Positions 24,183 through 32,072 of a stretch of DNA of 64,000 nucleotides are shown one piece after another. Location: positions 62,001-126,000 of the forward strand of contig JADIZZ010000012.1 of the NCBI GenBank assembly GCA_016704535.1. Reading direction: 5' to 3'. Origin of the DNA: Betaproteobacteria bacterium. Lineage in GTDB: Bacteria; Pseudomonadota; Gammaproteobacteria; Burkholderiales; Burkholderiaceae_C. The stretch's first letter is position 1. Every line of letters begins with the position of its first letter. A program made the translations under genes and the position numbers. The notes below the pieces were generated by a model that worked only from the letters and a program-made list of their open reading frames with translations, made no database searches and was not told the origin of the DNA.

Positions 24183-25100
24183 TCAACCGCCGCCGGGCCG
24201 CGGCGGTTGCGGCCGCGTCTTGGCAGCGCGGCGGTCGCGCCAGACGCCGGGCGCGCCCGGTACGGCCGGGTCGACCGGCGCAGCGCGCACGCAGTTGCCG
24301 CCGGCGGCACGCGCGGCGGCGACGGCATCCAGCGCGTCATCGATCATGGCCTGCAGGCTGAGGTGGGCCGGCCGCAGGTGGGCCACACCGACACTGACAG
24401 TGACGCGCAGCCTCAAACCCTGCTCCGTCTCGGGGAACAACACTTCCATCTGTTCGGTGCGTTCGCGGATGCGCTCGGCAACGTCCAGCGCGCCGGTGGC
24501 GTCGGCGTGCACCAGGAAGACCGCCATTTGTGAAGTGCCCAGATGCGTCAGCACGTCGGCCGTGCGCAGCGTGGGTGCGGTGCGGCGAAGCATCTCCGCC
24601 AGCACGGCGTCGCCAGCGGCCGCGCCGCGGGCCTGGCACAGGCGCATGTAGCGGTCGATGTCCACCAGAACAAGTGCCGCCCCGGTGCCATAGCGGCGTG
24701 CGCGGGCGAATTCGCGCTCGGCCAGCGTCATGAACAGTGCCTGCGTCATGCCCGCCCGCGGCGCTTGCGCGGCGTCTGCGCGCCAGGCCCCAGGCGCCAT
24801 CTCGGTCAGCCGCTTGCGCAACAGCCAGCCCAAAGGCAGCGCCACCGCCGCCACCCCCGAAGCGGCAGCCACGGCCGCGACCCAGTTGCTGCCTGCCGCA
24901 TCGAGCCAGGTCGCCATGGCATAGGCCAAGGTCGCGGCCAGCCCGACCGCAAGTGAGCCGAGCAGCAGACCGACGCCGGCCGGGCGGGCCCATGGAGCCG
25001 CCGTCGAAATGGCGGTGGCACGGGCCTCAGCGGCCGGCAGCAATGCCGGCGCGCTCGAAAGCGCCGGCCGTTCAGGAGGAAACGGGGGGACGGATGTCAT
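24183..25100 (-). CDS. Membrane protein with degenerate GGDEF domain
   Basis: A 305-residue protein with two membrane helices (residues about 40-60 and 70-92) and a C-terminal GGDEF-like fold from about 120. The active-site motif has decayed to LGTSQM, with neither GGDEF nor its usual variants, so cyclase activity is not expected. The upstream metal-binding segment (LVLVDIDRYMRLCQARG) is partly kept. Such proteins often act as c-di-GMP or GTP sensors or as scaffolds, but that is inference. The ATG at 25100 follows an upstream GA-rich stretch. It is divergent from the MsbA-like gene and convergent with the Att-like operon. Confidence 0.78.
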   Translation of the reverse strand: MTSVPPFPPERPALSSAPALLPAAEARATAISTAAPWARPAGVGLLLGSLAVGLAATLAYAMATWLDAAGSNWVAAVAAASGVAAVALPLGWLLRKRLTEMAPGAWRADAAQAPRAGMTQALFMTLAEREFARARRYGTGAALVLVDIDRYMRLCQARGAAAGDAVLAEMLRRTAPTLRTADVLTHLGTSQMAVFLVHADATGALDVAERIRERTEQMEVLFPETEQGLRLRVTVSVGVAHLRPAHLSLQAMIDDALDAVAAARAAGGNCVRAAPVDPAVPGAPGVWRDRRAAKTRPQPPRPGGG

Positions 25101-25180
25101 CGCAGCGGACTCAATATGCGTATTCGACCACAAGCGCGAACAACTGAAGAGCGGGCTTCCCCCCGCATAGACTCGACCGC

Positions 25181-26989
25181 ATGTCCACCGGCCCTTCGTC
25201 TACGCCCCAGCGCCCCGCCGCAGCCACGCCACGCTCGCTGTCCGGCCTGCTGCCCTTCATCCGCCCCTACCGCGTGCAGGTGGGGCTGGCGATCGTCTTC
25301 CTGGTGCTGGCCGCCGCCAGCACGCTGGCCTTTCCGGTGGCCCTGAAAGTGCTGATCGATCAGGGCCTGGTCGCCGCCGACCCCGGGGCACGGGTGATGC
25401 AGCTGCGTGAGCACTTCCTGGCGCTCTTTGCGGTGGCCGCCGCTCTAGGCGTGTTCTCGGCGGCGCGGTTCTACGTCGTCAGCTGGCTGGGCGAGCGCAT
25501 CACCGCCGACCTGCGCAACGCCGTCTACGCCCACGTGCTGCGCCAGAGCCCCGAATTCTTCGAAAGCACGAAGACCGGCGAAGTGCTGAGCCGCCTGACC
25601 ACCGACACCACCCTCGTGCAGACCGTGGTGGGCAGCAGCCTGAGCATGGGCCTGCGCAACGTCGTGATGGGCAGCGGCGCGCTGATTGCGCTGATCGTCA
25701 CCAACCCGTGGGTGATGACGCAGGTGTTGGGCATCCTGGTGCTGGTGGTGCTGCCGAGCCTCTACTTCGGCCGCCGCGTGCGCAAGCTCAGTCGCGCCAG
25801 CCAGGACCGCGTGGCCGACAGCAGTGCCATCGCCGCCGAGGTGCTGAGCGAGATCCCCGTGGTGCAGAGCTACGTCCAGGAAGGCCGCGAGGCGGTGCGT
25901 TTCGACCGCAGCACCGAGGACGCCTTCGACACCGCCATCAAGCGCACCCGCGTGCGCGCCGTGCTGGTGGCCTTCATGATCACCGCCACCTTCGGCGCGC
26001 TGCTCTGGGGCCTCTACCAAGGCACGCAGGCGGTGCTGGCGGGCAGCATCAGCGCCGGGCACCTGGGCCAAACCGTTGTCTTCGTGATCATCTTCGTCGG
26101 CGCCGTGGCGGTGCTGTCGGAAATCTACGGCGACCTGCTGCGGGCCGCCGGCGCCACCGAGCGGCTGATGGAGCTGCTGGCCGCGCAGTCTCCGGTGGGC
26201 GACCCCGCCGTGCCACGGGCGCTGCCGCCGGTGCACGGCGGCTCGGCGGTGGCCTTCGAGCAGGTCGAGTTCCACTACCCGTCGCGGCCGAAGCAGGCCG
26301 CGCTGCATGGCTTCACGCTGGCCATTCGTCCCGGCGAGACGGTGGCGCTGGTGGGCCCCAGCGGCGCCGGCAAGAGCACGGTGCTGCAACTGCTGCTGCG
26401 CTTCTACGACGTGAAGAGCGGCGCGGTGTTGCTCGACGGCGTGCCGCTGACCGCCTTGCGCCTGGCCGATCTGCGCCAGCGCATCGGCATCGTGCCGCAG
26501 GACAGCACGGTATTCTCGACCAGCGCGTTGGAGAACATCCGCTACGGCCGGCCCGAGGCCAGCGACGACGAGGTGAAGGCCGCGGCCAAGGCCGCCTACG
26601 CCCACGACTTCATCATCGCCCTGCCCGAGGGCTACGACACTTACCTGGGCGAACGCGGCGTGCGGCTGTCGGGCGGCCAGCGCCAGCGCATCAGCATCGC
26701 CCGCGCCATGCTGAAGAACCCGCCGCTGCTGCTGCTGGACGAGGCCACGAGCGCACTCGACGCCGAAAGCGAGCGTGTCGTGCAGCAGGCGCTGGAGGCG
26801 GCAATGAAGGACCGCACCACCATCGTCATCGCCCACCGCCTGGCCACCGTGCTGCGCGCCGACCGCATCGTCGTGCTGGACGAAGGGCGCATCGTCGACA
26901 TCGGCACGCACGACGAGCTGGTCTTGCGTGGCGGGCTGTATGCGCGGCTGGCGGCGATGCAGTTCGAGATGCAGCCGGCGGCGGCCTGA
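25181..26989 (+). CDS. MsbA-like ABC exporter (fused membrane and ATPase domains)
   Basis: A 602-residue half-transporter. Six membrane helices fill residues 25-320 and the ATPase follows with GPSGAGKST (Walker A), LSGGQRQR (signature), LLLLDEATSALD (Walker B) and IAHRLATV (H-loop). It resembles the lipid A/multidrug exporters MsbA and the ABCB-like proteins common in alpha- and betaproteobacteria. No kdtA or lpxK lies nearby, so I do not assign the name msbA. It ends 26 bases before thyA on the same strand and may share its transcript. Confidence 0.88.
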   Translation: MSTGPSSTPQRPAAATPRSLSGLLPFIRPYRVQVGLAIVFLVLAAASTLAFPVALKVLIDQGLVAADPGARVMQLREHFLALFAVAAALGVFSAARFYVVSWLGERITADLRNAVYAHVLRQSPEFFESTKTGEVLSRLTTDTTLVQTVVGSSLSMGLRNVVMGSGALIALIVTNPWVMTQVLGILVLVVLPSLYFGRRVRKLSRASQDRVADSSAIAAEVLSEIPVVQSYVQEGREAVRFDRSTEDAFDTAIKRTRVRAVLVAFMITATFGALLWGLYQGTQAVLAGSISAGHLGQTVVFVIIFVGAVAVLSEIYGDLLRAAGATERLMELLAAQSPVGDPAVPRALPPVHGGSAVAFEQVEFHYPSRPKQAALHGFTLAIRPGETVALVGPSGAGKSTVLQLLLRFYDVKSGAVLLDGVPLTALRLADLRQRIGIVPQDSTVFSTSALENIRYGRPEASDDEVKAAAKAAYAHDFIIALPEGYDTYLGERGVRLSGGQRQRISIARAMLKNPPLLLLDEATSALDAESERVVQQALEAAMKDRTTIVIAHRLATVLRADRIVVLDEGRIVDIGTHDELVLRGGLYARLAAMQFEMQPAAA

Positions 26990-27015
26990 GCACTGCGCCG
27001 GGATAATCATCCGCC

Positions 27016-27849
27016 ATGCAAACACGCCCTATCCGATCGCAGTATGAAGACTTCATGCGTCTTGTTGCCACGTACGGCGTGGCCAAGGCCGACCGCACCG
27101 GCACCGGCACGACGAGCGTGTTCGGCCACCAGATGCGCTTCGACCTGGCCGAAGGCTTTCCGCTGGTCACCACGAAGAAGGTGCACCTGAAGAGCATCAT
27201 CCTGGAACTGCTGTGGTTCCTGCGCGGTGACGGCAACGCGAAGTGGCTGCAGGAACGCGGCGTGACGATCTGGAACGAGTGGGCGAAACCCGACGGCGAC
27301 CTGGGCCCGGTCTACGGCGTGCAGTGGCGCAGCTGGCCCACACCCGAAGGCGGCCACATCGACCAGATCGCGCAGGTGGTGGAGCAGCTCAAGACCAACC
27401 CCGACAGCCGCCGCATCATCGTCAGCGCCTGGAACGTGGCCGAGCTGCCGAAGATGGCGCTGCTGCCCTGCCACGCCTTCTTCCAGTTCTACGTCGCGCC
27501 CGCCACCAAGCCGGGCGGCAAGGGCAAGCTCAGCTGCCAGCTCTACCAGCGCAGCGCCGACATCTTCCTGGGCGTGCCCTTCAACATCGCCAGCTACGCG
27601 CTGCTGACGCACATGCTGGCCCAGCAGTGCGACCTGGACGTGGGCGACTTCATCTGGACGGGCGGCGACTGCCACCTGTACAGCAACCACGCCGAGCAGG
27701 TGGCATTGCAGCTGTCGCGCGAGCCGCGCCCTTACCCGACGCTGGTGATCCAGCGCCGTCCGGCATCGATCTTCGACTACGCCTACGAGGACTTCGCAGT
27801 GGAAAGCTACGACCCGCACCCCGCCATCAAGGCGCCGGTGGCGGTGTGA
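27016..27849 (+). CDS. thyA: Thymidylate synthase
   Basis: A 277-residue enzyme that methylates dUMP to dTMP using methylene-THF, producing dihydrofolate. The catalytic cysteine is C152 in LLPCHAFFQFYV, and the dUMP phosphate-binding arginines lie in PDSRRIIVSAWN. The active-site wall LVTTKKVHLKSII and the C-terminal IKAPVAV that closes over the substrate are intact. A small insert (ATKPGGKGK) follows the catalytic region, as in longer ThyA proteins. Its partner folA, normally next in line, is now 1.6 kb away beyond the insertion element, whose left boundary may touch the thyA stop codon. Confidence 0.97.
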   Translation: MQTRPIRSQYEDFMRLVATYGVAKADRTGTGTTSVFGHQMRFDLAEGFPLVTTKKVHLKSIILELLWFLRGDGNAKWLQERGVTIWNEWAKPDGDLGPVYGVQWRSWPTPEGGHIDQIAQVVEQLKTNPDSRRIIVSAWNVAELPKMALLPCHAFFQFYVAPATKPGGKGKLSCQLYQRSADIFLGVPFNIASYALLTHMLAQQCDLDVGDFIWTGGDCHLYSNHAEQVALQLSREPRPYPTLVIQRRPASIFDYAYEDFAVESYDPHPAIKAPVAV

Positions 27850-27880
27850 CAGGCCGTCCGCAGACATGAGACACCCTGTG

Positions 27881-29092
27881 TCAACCCCTCGCCGCTTTGA
27901 GCACGAGTTGCGCGCCGCTGTGGAGGGCCGGGTCGTAGGGCTTGCGGTCGGTCCAGGCGCGCCAGATGACGCGCAGCCAGGCTCGCGAGAGGACGCGTAC
28001 GGCATGGGGGTGATCGCAGCCGCGTGCCCGGGCCTTGGCGTAGACGCTTGCTGCCCAGGCGTTGGCGTGGCGCGAGTTGTCGGCCATGCAGGTCAGCGCG
28101 GCGCGCAATCGGTGGTTGCAGGCCCAGCGGAACGTGACGGCCTTGGACTTGCCCGAGGCGTAGGTGACCGGCGCGACGCCGGCCTCTGCGGCCAGGTGTT
28201 CGTCACTGTCGAAGCGCTCGCGCACGCTGCCCAACTCGGCCAGGATCTGCGCGGCGCAGATGCGCCCAGCGCGCGGGAAGCTCATCAGGATGCGGCCATC
28301 GTCGATGGAGCTGACGTGGTGCTCGATCCGGCTGGTGAGCAGCCGGATTTGATCGACAAGACGATCAAGGGTGCGTGCCAGACTGAGCGCCAACTCGCCC
28401 TTGGCCTCCATCTCCAGTTCGCCCACAGCGACGGCCGGTGCCTGGTGCAGCCGATCCAGCAGTTCTTGCGCGCTGCGCCGGCCGCTGTAGGCGTGCTGGG
28501 CGCAGAACGCGGCCATGCGCTTGGGCCCCAGGCGGGCCGCGGACTCCGGCGTGGGGTAGCGCAGGATGAAGGCCAGCCCGATGGGCGAGTCCACGTCAGC
28601 GAAGACCTCAGCAGCACCGGGCCAGAAGGACTGCAGCAGGCTGCGCAGCTGGTTGGCCAGTTGCACGCGGGTGGCCACGAGGTCGTCACGTCCGCGCACC
28701 AGGGCGCGCAGCGCCCGGATGTCGTCGCTCTGCGGGGCCAGCGGCTTGAAGCGGTGGCCGTCGGTGCGCAGCAAGTCGGCCAGCAAGTAGGCGTCACTGG
28801 CGTCGCTCTTGCCGCCGTGGCTGCGGTAGCGCGGGCGGGTGGCCTTGACGACGTTGGGGTGGATCGGCACGACCGAGAAGCCGGCCTCCAGCAGCGCATC
28901 GACGATCAGACCCGAGGGACGCTCGATGGCCACAGCAGTGACGCCTGCGCCGCGCAGGCGACGGCACAGCTCGGCCAGGCCGGCGGCATCGTGATTGATC
29001 TCGAACTGCAAATGCACGCTGCCGTGCTCGTCGATGACGCAAGCAGCGTGGGTTCGGCTGGCCCAGTCCAGCCCGGCAAAGCGATTGCTCAT
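27881..29092 (-). CDS. IS110-family transposase (DEDD recombinase)
   Basis: A 403-residue recombinase. The N-terminal RuvC-like domain has its acidic set at D9 (AGLDWAS), E57 (AIERPSG), D97 and D100 (KSDASDAYLLADL). The C-terminal Transposase_20 domain contains the helix-hairpin-helix segment (RILMSFPRAGRICAAQILAE) and the probable catalytic serine S313 in APVTYASGKSKAV. All known catalytic residues are therefore intact and the protein may be active. Recent work on IS621 showed that these recombinases are guided by an RNA made from the element's own non-coding end. The gene is on the strand opposite to thyA and folA. Confidence 0.95.
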   Translation of the reverse strand: MSNRFAGLDWASRTHAACVIDEHGSVHLQFEINHDAAGLAELCRRLRGAGVTAVAIERPSGLIVDALLEAGFSVVPIHPNVVKATRPRYRSHGGKSDASDAYLLADLLRTDGHRFKPLAPQSDDIRALRALVRGRDDLVATRVQLANQLRSLLQSFWPGAAEVFADVDSPIGLAFILRYPTPESAARLGPKRMAAFCAQHAYSGRRSAQELLDRLHQAPAVAVGELEMEAKGELALSLARTLDRLVDQIRLLTSRIEHHVSSIDDGRILMSFPRAGRICAAQILAELGSVRERFDSDEHLAAEAGVAPVTYASGKSKAVTFRWACNHRLRAALTCMADNSRHANAWAASVYAKARARGCDHPHAVRVLSRAWLRVIWRAWTDRKPYDPALHSGAQLVLKAARG

Positions 29093-29345
29093 GGACAGAC
29101 TCCTGCAAGTTGCGGTATGACTTGCCGTGTCGGAAGGCCCGGCGGGTCGCTCACTGATCGGCGCTCCTGGCTGCTCACCTTGGCGCTACACCCTGTAGCC
29201 CGTCTGGGTCTTCCGGCACCCCGAGGGCTGCGGGTCTCATGCGGGCCGTCGAGCGGCCAGCGCAGCGGGCAGTCACCCCGGGGGCACGGAAGTCGGAACG
29301 AAACATCGGCGCAACGCGTGCGTCGAGTCAAGAACCTGACAGGCC
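29093..29345 (-). ncRNA. Candidate bridge-RNA region of the IS110 element
   Basis: The roughly 250 bases before the transposase start, within the likely element, hold no plausible gene. They contain a short perfect hairpin (GCTACA-CCC-TGTAGC, 29185-29199) and a GC-rich segment that can fold further. In IS110-group elements such as IS621, a structured bridge RNA of about 180 bases is encoded exactly here and carries loops that match target and donor DNA. The call rests on position and size. I could not align guide loops to the thyA-folA junction by eye. Confidence 0.35.
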
Positions 29346-29478
29346 AGCACCTGTGCGCTGAACACGGGTTGCCCACCGCGGCGTTCGGTCGGTTCGTCGC
29401 AAGCGCCGACCGCCCGCCGCCGTGGACAACCCTGCGCTGTGCCATGCCAACGTCCTTGAACAGCCGAAAGGTAGTCCA

Positions 29479-29979
29479 GTGAGCGAGCTGGTGCTGATCG
29501 CCGCGATGGCACGCGGCCGCGTCATCGGCCGCGGCAATGCCCTGCCCTGGCATCTGCCCGAAGACATGGCGCACTTCCGCGCCGTTACTCGCGGCCATCC
29601 GGTGATCATGGGCCGCAAGACCTGGGACTCGCTGCCCGCGCGTTTCCGCCCGCTGCCCGGTCGGCGCAACCTCGTCGTCACGCGCAACGCGGCGTGGCAG
29701 GCGGCGGGTGCCGAAGCGATGCCGTCGTTCGATGACGCGATGGCCGCCACGGCAGGCGCCGACAGGGTGTTCGTGATCGGTGGGGCCGAGCTCTACGCCG
29801 CCGCCCTGCCCCACGCCGACACGCTGCTGCTCACCGAGATCGACGCCGACTTCGCAGGCGACGCACGCTTTCCCGACTTCTCGGTCTGCGACTTCGCCAA
29901 GACGGGGCGCGAGCAGTTCCGCGCCGCCGCGCCCAACGACTTCGACTTTGCCTTCGTGACCTACCGCCGAAGCGGCTGA
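29479..29979 (+). CDS. folA: Dihydrofolate reductase
   Basis: A 166-residue enzyme reducing dihydrofolate to tetrahydrofolate with NADPH. Signatures: LIAAMARGRVIGRGNALPWH, LPEDMAHFRAVT with the catalytic acidic residue, PVIMGRKTWDSLP, and VFVIGGAELYAAALP. The start is a GTG at 29479 preceded by AAAGG. In many bacteria folA directly follows thyA, since ThyA produces the dihydrofolate it recycles. Here the IS110 element separates them. About 130 bases of original spacer remain upstream of the start, so expression may rely on a promoter there or in the element. Confidence 0.95.
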   Translation: MSELVLIAAMARGRVIGRGNALPWHLPEDMAHFRAVTRGHPVIMGRKTWDSLPARFRPLPGRRNLVVTRNAAWQAAGAEAMPSFDDAMAATAGADRVFVIGGAELYAAALPHADTLLLTEIDADFAGDARFPDFSVCDFAKTGREQFRAAAPNDFDFAFVTYRRSG

Positions 29980-30140
29980 GGCGCTGCCGGCGGCGCAGAG
30001 GGTCAAGGCGGTGCCGGTTCCGCTGGCCGGCGGCACGAAACCTGCTGTCCGTATGGTGTGGAGTGCCGGTCGCCGGGGCCTCGGGCCGCAACAGGCGTGC
30101 TCCGACGACGCCGGACCCACCAGACCATAGGACACCGCCC

Positions 30141-31991
30141 ATGCCTTCGATCGCCAACGACTCCGCCCCGCCCAACGCCCCGACCAGACTGCGCGCCTGG
30201 GTGGCCGAAATGGCCGCGCTGTGCCAACCCGACCGGGTGGTGTGGTGTGACGGCTCGCAGCCCGAATACGATGCGCTGTGCGACCAGATGGTGCAAAGCG
30301 GCACGCTGATCCGGCTGAACCCGGACAAGCGGCCCAACTGCTTCCTGGCGCGTTCGCATCCGTCGGACGTTGCTCGCGTGGAGGAGCGCACCTTCATCTG
30401 CGCCGCCAGCAAGGACGACGTGGGCCCCACCAACAACTGGGCCGCGCCCGACGAGATGCGCGCCACGCTGCGCGGGGCTTTCGACGGCTGCATGCGCGGC
30501 CGCACGCTCTACGTCATCCCCTTCAGCATGGGGCCGCTGGGCTCACCCATCGCAAAGATCGGCGTGCAGATCAGCGACAGCCCCTATGTCGTGGTCAACA
30601 TGCGCATCATGACCCGCATGGGTGCGCGCGTGCTCGACGTGCTGGGCGATGGTGCCTTCATTCCGTGCATGCACTCGGTCGGCGCACCGCTGTCGCCGGG
30701 GCAGGCCGACGTGGCGTGGCCCTGCGAAGGTGACATCGGCAAGAAATACATCGCCCACTTTCCCGACACCACCGAGATCTGGTCTTACGGCTCGGGCTAC
30801 GGCGGCAACGCGCTGCTCGGCAAGAAGTGCCTGGCGCTGCGCATCGCCTCCGTGATGGGCCGCAACGAGGGCTGGCTGGCCGAGCACATGCTGATCGCCG
30901 GGCTGCAGGCGCCCGACGGCGAGAAGACCTACGTCGCCGCGGCCTTCCCCAGCGCCTGCGGCAAGACCAACCTGGCGATGCTGACGCCGCCGGCGGGCCT
31001 GGAGGGCTGGAAGGTCACCACCGTGGGCGACGACATCGCCTGGATCAAGCCGGCGCCCGATGGCCTGCTGCGCGCCATCAACCCGGAGGCCGGCTTCTTC
31101 GGCGTGGCGCCGGGCACCAACCACTCGTCCAACGCCAACGCGATGGCGACGATGACGCGGAACTCGATCTTCACCAACGTGGCGCTGACCGACGACGGCG
31201 ACGTCTGGTGGGAAGGCATGGACGGCGCGCCGCCGGCGCATGCGATCGACTGGCAGGGCCAGGACTGGACGCCCGGCTGCGGCCGCGTGGCCGCGCACCC
31301 GAACTCGCGTTTCACCGCGCCGGCCAGCCAGTGCCCGTCGATCGACCCCGAGTGGGAAAACCCCGCAGGCGTGCCGATCAGCGCCTTCATCTTCGGCGGC
31401 CGCGTGACCAAGGACATGCCGCTGGTGTTCCAGGCCTTCAACTGGGCGCACGGCGTCTACCTGGCCGCGACCATGGGTTCGGAGGCCACCGCCGCGGCCA
31501 TCGGCGTGACCGCGACACGGCGCGATCCGATGGCGATGCTGCCATTCTGCGGCTACAACATGGCCGACTACTTCGGCCACTGGCTCAACATCGGCCGCCG
31601 CGTGCCCAACCCGCCGCGCATCTTCCGCGTCAACTGGTTCCGCAAAGGCGCCGACGGCAAGTTCCTGTGGCCGGGCTTCGGAGACAACCTGCGCGTGCTG
31701 AAGTGGGTGGTCGACCGCGTGCACGGCCGCGGTTTCGCGGTCGAGAGCCCGGTTGGCTGGATGCCGCGCCACGACGACCTGGAGTGGACCGGCCTGGACT
31801 TCCTCGCCGACACCTTTCACGAACTGATGGTCGTCGGCCGCGACGCCGGTACCGCCGAAGCCAACGCGCACGGCGAGTTGTTCGACCGCTTCCTGGACCG
31901 GTTGCCGAAGGAGTTCATCTTCGAACGCGAACTGCTGCGCCTGCGGCTGTGGCGCTCGCCCGAACGCTGGGAACTCGCCCACGAACAATGA
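30141..31991 (+). CDS. pckG: Phosphoenolpyruvate carboxykinase (GTP)
   Basis: A 616-residue GTP-dependent enzyme converting oxaloacetate to PEP, the entry to gluconeogenesis from organic and fatty acids. The kinase loop FPSACGKTNLAM carries the hyper-reactive cysteine of the GTP class, and CGYNMADYFGHWL, FGGRVTKDMPLVF and TVGDDIAWIKPA are typical. Length fits (about 600-620). The start at 30141 follows AGGAC at about 9 bases. It is a single gene with 161 bases of non-coding DNA upstream. The ATP-type PckA is excluded by these motifs. Confidence 0.96.
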   Translation: MPSIANDSAPPNAPTRLRAWVAEMAALCQPDRVVWCDGSQPEYDALCDQMVQSGTLIRLNPDKRPNCFLARSHPSDVARVEERTFICAASKDDVGPTNNWAAPDEMRATLRGAFDGCMRGRTLYVIPFSMGPLGSPIAKIGVQISDSPYVVVNMRIMTRMGARVLDVLGDGAFIPCMHSVGAPLSPGQADVAWPCEGDIGKKYIAHFPDTTEIWSYGSGYGGNALLGKKCLALRIASVMGRNEGWLAEHMLIAGLQAPDGEKTYVAAAFPSACGKTNLAMLTPPAGLEGWKVTTVGDDIAWIKPAPDGLLRAINPEAGFFGVAPGTNHSSNANAMATMTRNSIFTNVALTDDGDVWWEGMDGAPPAHAIDWQGQDWTPGCGRVAAHPNSRFTAPASQCPSIDPEWENPAGVPISAFIFGGRVTKDMPLVFQAFNWAHGVYLAATMGSEATAAAIGVTATRRDPMAMLPFCGYNMADYFGHWLNIGRRVPNPPRIFRVNWFRKGADGKFLWPGFGDNLRVLKWVVDRVHGRGFAVESPVGWMPRHDDLEWTGLDFLADTFHELMVVGRDAGTAEANAHGELFDRFLDRLPKEFIFERELLRLRLWRSPERWELAHEQ

Positions 31992-32072
31992 GAGCGGCCG
32001 GCGCCGGGGCGACGCGACGATGACGTCCATTCCGGCCAGCAGGAGCAATTCGGACGAACACCGCCCCCTGCA

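Larger units (their letters stand above)
27847..29345 (-). mobile_element. IS110-family insertion sequence between thyA and folA
   Basis: One complete transposase gene, a short flank after its stop (about 34 bases) and a long non-coding flank before its start (about 250 bases) give the asymmetric layout of IS110-group elements. The ends are not certain because this family lacks ordinary terminal inverted repeats. My best boundary pair is a 9-bp direct repeat, TGACAGGCC, at 27847-27855 (including the thyA stop) and 29337-29345, which makes the element plus one copy about 1.49 kb. Another candidate signal is CATGAGAC, near 27865 and inverted near 29235. No second copy of the element is present in the window. 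Confidence 0.8.
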
